Assembly (NCBI GenBank): GCA_013824905.1 | Contig: PNOO01000159.1 | Location: forward strand, 1 to 5,884 | Direction: 5' to 3' | DNA: 5,884 nt | Source: Syntrophus sp. (in: bacteria) | GTDB lineage: Bacteria > Desulfobacterota > Syntrophia > Syntrophales > UBA5619 | Part shown: positions 1 to 4,190 of the stretch, piece after piece | Layout: the number at the start of each line of letters is the position of its first letter | Position numbering within the stretch: the first letter of the stretch is position 1 | The notes under the pieces: model-generated | The model's database searches: none | Seen by the model: only the letters and a program-made list of their open reading frames with translations | Told to the model about the DNA's origin: nothing | Position numbers and translations under genes: made by a program

Positions 1-566
1 CGCATGCTGACCCAGAGGGGCTGGATGGTCATGTCGAGGAGCTTGTCCGTGATCGCCTCGATGATACGGTTTTTTGTGGCCCTGGCGATGGCGATATGAA
101 ATTCCTTACCGTAGCGGAGATATTCTTCCAGGTCTCCCCGGCGTCCCCGGATGTACTTCTCGTCCCATGCCTCTTTAAGGACTTTAAGGTCGGCATCGGT
201 CGCGACCGTAATAGCGAGCCGAACTGCGCCTATTTCCAGGGCTTTTCTGGCTTGCATGTTTTCAAAGGGACTGTCGCATTCTTCAAGTACGGCAACCGCC
301 CGGCGCATGAGGTCTTCAGTGGCGACAGGGGTGGAGACGTACGTGCCGTCCCCGGGGCGGCTTTCCAGGATGCCGACAATCTGCAGGGCGCTGATCGCCT
401 CGCGCAGAGAAGGACGGCTGACCCCCATCTGCTCGGTGATGGTCCGCTCCGATGGGAGCTTGCTGCCCGCTTTGTAATGTCCGGCGTTGATCATCCTCAG
501 GATCTGATCGGCGATGAATGAACTTTTTTTCTTGAATCGGGTTTGACTCAGCTTTTCAAAAGTCAT
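1..566 (-). CDS. FadR-subfamily GntR transcriptional regulator (3' end off window)
   Basis: A DNA-binding repressor or activator of the GntR superfamily, FadR subfamily. The 188 residues in the window show a winged helix-turn-helix at about 12-78, with the family pattern LPSER (37-41), the recognition helix SRPSLREAISAL (50-61) and the wing PGDGTYV (71-77). Arg41, Arg51 and Arg55 fall where E. coli FadR has the arginines that contact TGGT-N3-ACC DNA. An FCD effector domain begins near residue 98 (ARKALEIGA at 106-114, then EFHIAIARATKN at 155-166). In FCD domains a D-x3-H pair usually binds metal; here His157 is present but the Asp position is Gly153. ATG at 566 follows a GAGGGA ribosome site (571-576). 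The C-terminal part of FCD lies beyond base 1. It is last in a run of minus-strand genes and has its own promoter and operator at 577-638, so it probably regulates itself. Its ligand cannot be told from sequence. Confidence 0.93.
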   Translation of the reverse strand, partial: MTFEKLSQTRFKKKSSFIADQILRMINAGHYKAGSKLPSERTITEQMGVSRPSLREAISALQIVGILESRPGDGTYVSTPVATEDLMRRAVAVLEECDSPFENMQARKALEIGAVRLAITVATDADLKVLKEAWDEKYIRGRRGDLEEYLRYGKEFHIAIARATKNRIIEAITDKLLDMTIQPLWVSM

Positions 567-576
567 CTGCTCCCTC

Positions 577-604
577 AAAATTGGTCTGACCGGTAAGACT
601 GGAT
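577..604 (-). promoter_or_regulatory. Putative GntR/FadR-type operator in front of the regulator gene
   Basis: The block holds the imperfect 15-base palindrome ATTGGTCTGACCGGT (580-594), with arms matching at 5 of 7 positions around a central T. Its TGGT-N3-ACC core is the pattern bound by FadR-subfamily repressors. The whole 28-base block recurs at 2196-2223 with only two differences (581 t versus c, 599 a versus g). It starts about 6 bases downstream of the -10 of the promoter at 610-638 and ends next to the ribosome site, so binding would block early transcription. That this protein binds here is inference. Confidence 0.75.
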
Positions 605-609
605 AACTC

Positions 610-638
610 TGCATATCGGTTGGAGGGAAAGATGTCAA
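610..638 (-). promoter_or_regulatory. Sigma70-type promoter of the GntR gene
   Basis: Read on the minus strand, a perfect -35 TTGACA (638-633) is followed by a 17-base spacer and a weaker -10 TATGCA (615-610). Transcription would start near 603, inside the operator block, giving a short leader of about 37 bases. The same arrangement is found in front of the tctC-like gene, which supports both calls. Confidence 0.65.
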
Positions 639-725
639 GAAAAAAATGATCCGAATACAGGGCAAGGAGGTTTGCAGTGCTTGCCGGATAAACATAAGGG
701 GAGGTTTTGCGTTTCTCCTTTCCGG

Positions 726-1028
726 CTACCAGCGGTCGACCGTGTAGAGAGGCGCTTTTCCCCGGAGCAGTTCCACAGAGCGGTGGGGGTTGTAGAAGCC
801 GCAGACGCAGGGTTCCGCCAAGACCAGGTTTCCTTCCCATTCGTTGACTTTGCCCGTCTTGACCCTGCGGGTGATGTCTCGGACCCTGAGGGGCGAGACG
901 ACGCAGTGGCCGCACATCGTCGTGAATTCCCGGATGTCGACCGGAGGAAGGAGGTCCTTCCGGCCATGGATGCCTAGTGAGAGGTTGACCACATGTGGGT
1001 CGATGCCGATCTCTGCCGAAACATGCAA
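726..1028 (-). CDS. Small Cys/His-motif protein of unknown function
   Basis: About 100 residues when started at TTG 1028. I do not recognise a named family. The frame is read as real because it has a protein-like composition, whereas the overlapping minus frames are full of Arg/Ser/Pro. It shows a CGHC motif (Cys39, His41, Cys42) and a CVC motif (Cys74, Cys76, in EPCVCGFYNP), plausible ligands for a metal ion or iron-sulfur cluster. It has no signal peptide or membrane segment, so it is probably cytoplasmic. It lies 47 bases after the tctC-like stop and is probably cotranscribed from the promoter at 2229-2258. The start is unresolved: no in-frame ATG exists, TTG 1028 lacks a well-spaced ribosome site, CTG 1043 and GTG 992 are alternatives, and the only nearby ATG (1068) is in another frame, so a frameshifted N-terminus is possible. 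The stop is TAG at 726. Confidence 0.6.
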   Translation of the reverse strand: MHVSAEIGIDPHVVNLSLGIHGRKDLLPPVDIREFTTMCGHCVVSPLRVRDITRRVKTGKVNEWEGNLVLAEPCVCGFYNPHRSVELLRGKAPLYTVDRW

Positions 1029-1075
1029 GGGTACAGAAGTCAGCGCCCCTGAATGTCGCTTGCCTCATAGAATGG

Positions 1076-2056
1076 TTATTTCTTCTTGATGACACCCATG
1101 TCCTTGAGGATTGCTGCGTACTTGCCGTTCCATTCGTCGAGGAAATTCCCGAAATTTGTGCCGTCCATCCAGGCCTCGGTCAGCATGTTATCCGCGCAGT
1201 ATTTCTTATAAGCTTCGGTCTTTGTGTATTTAAAGAAGGCATCCTCAAGTATCTTACGGGCGTCCGTCGGGATGTCTGCCGGGGCAGCAATCCCGCGGTT
1301 CTGAACGAAAAAGGCGTTGATCCCCTGTTCCTTCATCGTAGGGATCTCGGGGGCGTTGGCGAGACGCTTCTCTGATAAGACCCCAAGAATCTTCACCTTT
1401 CCTGCCTTGTAAAGCTCTAGCGCCTCGCCGGGATTGGTGCTCGCCATGTCCACATGACCGCCCAAGAGCGCCGCGTTGACCTCTCCGCCGCTGTTGAAGA
1501 CGATATAATTGAACTGGACGCCGGCCGCCTTCTCAAATTGGTAAATGGCAAGGGAGTCGGAACCGCCGAACTGAGTGCCGCCGATGGTGATCTGCTTCGG
1601 ATTGGCCTTGGCGAAGGCAACAATCTCATTGAGCGATTTGAGCTTTGCGTTCTGGCCGACCATGAGCATGAACTCGTCAAAGGCAAAATTGGCGATGGGG
1701 GTGAAGTCTTTGAGACCGACCGGTGTCTTCCCTTGGAGCGGCGTGGTCAGAAAAGACGGAGTAGCCGTTAGTATATAGTAGGGATCCTTCTTTTTACCGG
1801 CCACATAAGCGTAGGCAATGCCTCCGCTTCCCCCCGGCTTGTTCTCCACCACGATCGGCTGGGGAAGCAGTTTTTCCTTCTGGATTGCAGAGGCCAGAGT
1901 CCGTGCGAAGATGTCACTGCCGCCGCCCGCGCTGCTCTGGACGATCAAGGTAATGGGCTTTTCCGGATAATTACCGGCGCCAAGGACATTTCCCGCCCCG
2001 AGGGCGATTATCAGAGGAACCAGGATCAAAATGGACAACCTACGGATGTTTTTCAT
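1076..2056 (-). CDS. TctC/Bug-family periplasmic solute-binding protein
   Basis: Binds an organic acid, typically a di- or tricarboxylate or an aromatic carboxylate, in the periplasm and delivers it to a TctA/TctB tripartite tricarboxylate transporter. The 326-residue protein has the usual length for the family. It begins with a Sec signal peptide: basic MKNIRR, a hydrophobic stretch to about residue 22, and likely cleavage near VLG-AG at 26/27. The mature start NYPEKPITLIVQ followed by SSAGGGSD (41-48) and VVENKPGGSGG (69-79) are the classic TctC signatures. Lysine-rich GKKKDPYY (87-94) stands where many members have a PDGYT segment. ATG 2056 is chosen over the upstream in-frame TTG 2095 because GGAGGGAG lies just before it and the signal peptide then starts properly. 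No TctA or TctB gene is in the window, so it is an orphan or its partners are elsewhere. The ligand is not predictable. Confidence 0.93.
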   Translation of the reverse strand: MKNIRRLSILILVPLIIALGAGNVLGAGNYPEKPITLIVQSSAGGGSDIFARTLASAIQKEKLLPQPIVVENKPGGSGGIAYAYVAGKKKDPYYILTATPSFLTTPLQGKTPVGLKDFTPIANFAFDEFMLMVGQNAKLKSLNEIVAFAKANPKQITIGGTQFGGSDSLAIYQFEKAAGVQFNYIVFNSGGEVNAALLGGHVDMASTNPGEALELYKAGKVKILGVLSEKRLANAPEIPTMKEQGINAFFVQNRGIAAPADIPTDARKILEDAFFKYTKTEAYKKYCADNMLTEAWMDGTNFGNFLDEWNGKYAAILKDMGVIKKK

Positions 2057-2195
2057 TTCTCCCTCCATGACACGACTGTTTTTCCGGTTGATCAAAAGAG
2101 ATTACCCGCTAAAGGCTGAACAAGATGGGGACTGCTTATGCACTTACTTTTTTCACTCTGCCTTGAGTAGGCTATTCAGAAGTTATCCGTTATTA

Positions 2196-2231
2196 AAAAC
2201 TGGTCTGACCGGTAAGGCTGGATGTCAGACC
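2196..2231 (-). promoter_or_regulatory. Putative GntR/FadR-type operator of the tctC-like gene, with an extra inverted half
   Basis: The main site is the near-perfect palindrome ACTGGTCTGACCGGT (2199-2213), whose 7-base arms match at 6 positions around a central T. The 28 bases 2196-2223 match the block at 577-604 at 26 positions. A further element, GTCAGACC (2224-2231), is the exact inverse of GGTCTGAC (2202-2209) across a 14-base spacer, and it overlaps the -10 at 2229-2234. This could give a second regulator contact. The site is about 140 bases upstream of the start codon, just downstream of the promoter elements. Confidence 0.75.
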
Positions 2232-2258
2232 GTAACGGAACAAATGGTAAACTGTCAA
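2229..2258 (-). promoter_or_regulatory. Sigma70-type promoter of the tctC-like gene
   Basis: On the minus strand, a perfect -35 TTGACA (2258-2253) is followed by an 18-base spacer and a weak -10 TACGGT (2234-2229). TTACGG with a 17-base spacer is the alternative. The start would be near 2222, inside the operator, leaving a leader of about 165 bases. The distance from -35 to the conserved TTACCGGTCAGACC block is 37 bases here and 36 at the regulator promoter. Confidence 0.6.
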
Positions 2259-2308
2259 GCGAAATTACAACCCTGTTCTCGATGGAAACGGGCAAAATGT
2301 GGATTAAC

Positions 2309-3559
2309 CTAAAGCATCTCCAGGACGGTTGCAAGCGAAACGCCGCCTCCGCCGCAAAGCGTGGCCATACCGAGGGTCTTCCCTCGTTTCCTCAAGGCAT
2401 AAAGCAGGGTGACCATGATCCTGCATCCCGTCGAGCCTACCGGATGGCCCAGACCGACGCCGGAACCGTTGACGTTGACAATTTCGCGGTTTAAGCCCAA
2501 TTCCCGCTCACAGCCCAGATACTGAGCGGCGAAGGCTTCGTTGACCTCTATAAGGTCAAAATCGGCGAGGGTGAGACCTGACCGGGTAAGGAGATGATGG
2601 ACTGCAGGGACGGGACTCAGCCCCATGACAGAAGGGTGGCAGCCGCCGCGGCCCACAGCCCTGATCCGGGCGATGGGTTTCACCCCCAATTCTTTTGCTT
2701 TATCTCCGGACATCATCAGCATGGCGCTCGCCCCGTCGTTCACGCCCGACGAGTTCCCGGCGGTGACCTTGCCGGTCTTCGGGATGAAGGCGGCGGGCAA
2801 TGCGGCGAGATCCGCCATCGTGAGCCCCGGCCGGAAATGTTCATCCTTCGCAAAGATGACGGGCGGCTTTCCTCTTTTCTGGGGTATCTCCACGGGAACG
2901 ATCTCCTCCTGAAAATCCCCCTCTTTGGTTGCCCGTTCGACATTATTGTGGCTGCGGAGGGCGACCGCATCGATCTCCTCACGAGAGAGGTTGTACATCT
3001 GGGCGATGAGTTCGGCAGTGACCCCCATGATATAGGGTTTCCCGCGGAAGAGCTCCACGACGCCCCCTTCCTTTACCGGTCCCTTCTCCAGGCCGGGTAG
3101 GAGATGTGATCCCGAATGGAGGCCATGGATGATATTATCCACGAAGACCTGGTCCTGCAAACGGCATCCCCAGCGGGCGGAGGGGACGGAATAAGCGATC
3201 CCCGACATGTGTTCCATCCCTCCGGCGAGAATGATGTCCGCCATGCCGGCCTGGATCATCGCCATCCCGGAGATGACGGCCTCCATCCCGGAGATGCAGA
3301 CCCGGTTAACGGTGACGGCCGTAACCGTCTCAGGGATTCCCGCCATCAAGGCGGCAATGCGGGTGACATTGAGGGCGTCAACCGGCTCCATGCAGCAGCC
3401 GAAGCGGACGTCATCGATGAGGGCGTTGTCGATCCCAGCCCTCATGACGGCCTCCTTCATGACGATGCTCCCCAACGCGGCGCAGTTCAGGTCGCGCAGT
3501 GCGCCGCCGAAGGCGCCGATGGCGGTCCGGCAGGCAGATACGACAACAACCTCTTTCAT
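2309..3559 (-). CDS. Thiolase (acetyl-CoA acyltransferase/acetyltransferase family)
   Basis: Cleaves 3-ketoacyl-CoA with CoA to give acetyl-CoA and a shortened acyl-CoA, or condenses two acetyl-CoA in the reverse direction; cytoplasmic. The 416-residue protein carries all catalytic parts: nucleophile Cys88 in NRVCISGMEA, Asn340 in NEAF, His372 in GLGHPVGSTG and the acid/base Cys402 in LCGGGG. Spacing from Asn340 to His372 (32) and His372 to Cys402 (30) equals the Zoogloea biosynthetic thiolase (Asn316, His348, Cys378). Between the nucleophile and the Asn it is about 25 residues longer, placed around 147-177 in the covering loop ahead of MGVTAEL. ATG 3559 has a strong AGGAGGGA site (3565-3572). 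Its promoter is at 3762-3790; the tctC-like gene follows after about 250 bases and has its own promoter. No other CoA-pathway gene is in the window, so whether it degrades or synthesises, and its chain length, stay open. Confidence 0.93.
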   Translation of the reverse strand: MKEVVVVSACRTAIGAFGGALRDLNCAALGSIVMKEAVMRAGIDNALIDDVRFGCCMEPVDALNVTRIAALMAGIPETVTAVTVNRVCISGMEAVISGMAMIQAGMADIILAGGMEHMSGIAYSVPSARWGCRLQDQVFVDNIIHGLHSGSHLLPGLEKGPVKEGGVVELFRGKPYIMGVTAELIAQMYNLSREEIDAVALRSHNNVERATKEGDFQEEIVPVEIPQKRGKPPVIFAKDEHFRPGLTMADLAALPAAFIPKTGKVTAGNSSGVNDGASAMLMMSGDKAKELGVKPIARIRAVGRGGCHPSVMGLSPVPAVHHLLTRSGLTLADFDLIEVNEAFAAQYLGCERELGLNREIVNVNGSGVGLGHPVGSTGCRIMVTLLYALRKRGKTLGMATLCGGGGVSLATVLEML

Positions 3560-3616
3560 ACGAGTCCCTCCTGGAATACAGATTTAAAGTTCCATGCGAT
3601 GAAAGGTATTTTTGAC

Positions 3617-3638
3617 TGCATAAGCGTCTGCTTATACA
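3617..3638. repeat. Inverted repeat in the thiolase leader, possible operator
   Basis: Perfect 6-base arms ATAAGC (3620-3625) and GCTTAT (3630-3635) flank GTCT; after one mismatch the outer TG/CA pairs extend the symmetry to 3617-3638. It lies about 60-80 bases upstream of the thiolase start codon and downstream of the predicted promoter. It does not resemble the TGGTCTGACC sites, so a different regulator, or an RNA hairpin, would be involved. No T-run follows on either strand, so it is not a terminator. Confidence 0.35.
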
Positions 3639-3682
3639 TCATGGCATCGGTCAGGGGCATCCATCCGTTGCTGGAAAAGGGA

Positions 3683-3696
3683 GAAGCGGCCGCTTC
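3683..3696. repeat. Perfect 14-base palindrome in the thiolase leader
   Basis: GAAGCGGCCGCTTC is fully self-complementary with no loop. It has GC-rich surroundings that include CGGAGC and GGAGCAACGGAGCGG on the minus strand. A DNA-binding site is possible, but a 14-base palindrome can also occur by chance; function unknown. Confidence 0.25.
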
Positions 3697-3761
3697 CGCT
3701 CCGTTGCTCCGCGGTTACGAGAGATCGGTATCCTCTGATGAGTGCGTCCCGAATGGGGATG

Positions 3762-3790
3762 AGAATAAGAAAAACCTCTTTGCATGTCAA
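3762..3790 (-). promoter_or_regulatory. Sigma70-type promoter of the thiolase gene
   Basis: On the minus strand, a perfect -35 TTGACA (3790-3785), a 17-base spacer and a -10 TATTCT (3767-3762, 4 of 6 consensus) point at the thiolase. The predicted start near 3755 gives a leader of about 195 bases. No TGGTCTGACC site is near it, so the thiolase is probably not controlled in the same way as the tctC-like gene. Confidence 0.5.
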
Positions 3791-3978
3791 GGATATTGTA
3801 ACGGCGGCGCGATGTTCTCGTGAAAACTATAAATTCCCCCGGAAACAGGACAGGTCAATAGAATACTATATCCCATTCGTGACCGGAGGCATTCGATCTG
3901 CATGCCAGTATTGAGATGTTTCCTGGCAAAAGGTTGGCGGAGCAAATAAGGGTCTATGCATTGAAGGTGACTTGTCCA

Positions 3979-4007
3979 TTGACATAAAAATCCGTTCTGC
4001 TTATATT
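3979..4007 (+). promoter_or_regulatory. Strong sigma70-type promoter of the lipoprotein gene
   Basis: A perfect -35 TTGACA (3979-3984), an optimal 17-base spacer and a -10 TATATT (4002-4007, 5 of 6 consensus) make this the best promoter in the window. The start would be near 4014, leaving a leader of about 175 bases before ATG 4191. Confidence 0.7.
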
Positions 4008-4019
4008 TCAACATTGAAA
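4006..4019. promoter_or_regulatory. Inverted repeat over the -10/+1 of the lipoprotein promoter, possible operator
   Basis: TTTCAA (4006-4011), CA, TTGAAA (4014-4019) is a perfect 14-base inverted repeat that overlaps the end of the -10 and covers the predicted start. A protein bound here would block polymerase. The AT-rich composition raises the chance of coincidence, and no regulator is assigned. Confidence 0.35.
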
Positions 4020-4050
4020 ATCAAAGTCTTTATGACAGGAGCTTTTTTTA

Positions 4051-4081
4051 CCGGATGAATTTGTCCGGACTTATCATCCGG
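4051..4081 (+). repeat. Hairpin-forming inverted repeat in the lipoprotein leader
   Basis: Perfect 8-base arms CCGGATGA (4051-4058) and TCATCCGG (4074-4081) enclose a 15-base loop that itself holds the palindrome GTCCGGAC (4063-4070). The element begins about 37 bases into the predicted transcript. A T-run (4043-4049) precedes it but none follows on either strand, so it is not a standard terminator. It may be an mRNA structure or a protein-binding site. Confidence 0.4.
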
Positions 4082-4190
4082 AATTCACCATGGCGAATCG
4101 CTTCAGCAGCCAAATCCAGTGGATGACGGTTCGTCGGCTCCTCAACCATTCCGGTATCCCCGGGGACATCTATTAAGAAAAGGGGCGGAC

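Larger units (their letters stand above)
3573..4190. other. Divergent intergenic region between thiolase and lipoprotein genes
   Basis: I see no convincing gene in these 618 bases. Open frames here are short or are tails of antisense frames, lack ribosome sites and have no recognisable motifs. The region holds the minus-strand thiolase promoter and leader, the plus-strand lipoprotein promoter and leader, and several inverted repeats, listed separately. The two predicted starts (near 3755 and 4014) lie about 260 bases apart, and both leaders are long (about 195 and 175 bases). Confidence 0.6.

Noticed and set aside
696..722. AAGGAG/CTCC-CTT partial stem downstream of the small-protein gene as a terminator
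   Set aside because: The stem is interrupted and short, and no T-run follows it on the minus strand.
556..1095. Long minus-strand open frame of about 179 residues across the small-protein gene
   Set aside because: Its composition (Arg, Pro, Ser and His rich, no motif) is that of an out-of-frame reading, it overlaps the promoter of the regulator gene, and the 726-1028 frame gives a far more protein-like sequence. Its first part could still matter only if the small gene is frameshifted.
3116..3823. Plus-strand open frame of 235 residues
   Set aside because: Most of it is antisense to the thiolase, with His/Asp/Gly-rich repetitive composition typical of an antisense frame in a GC-rich gene; no ribosome site or known motif.
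3787..4014. Minus-strand open frame of 75 residues in the divergent gap
   Set aside because: It starts inside the lipoprotein promoter, has no ribosome site that I can see, and shows no recognisable domain. A decayed gene fragment cannot be excluded.
4043..4081. T-run next to the 8-base inverted repeat as a rho-independent terminator
   Set aside because: The T-run precedes the stem on the plus strand and reads as A on the minus strand, so neither direction gives stem followed by T; the loop is also long.
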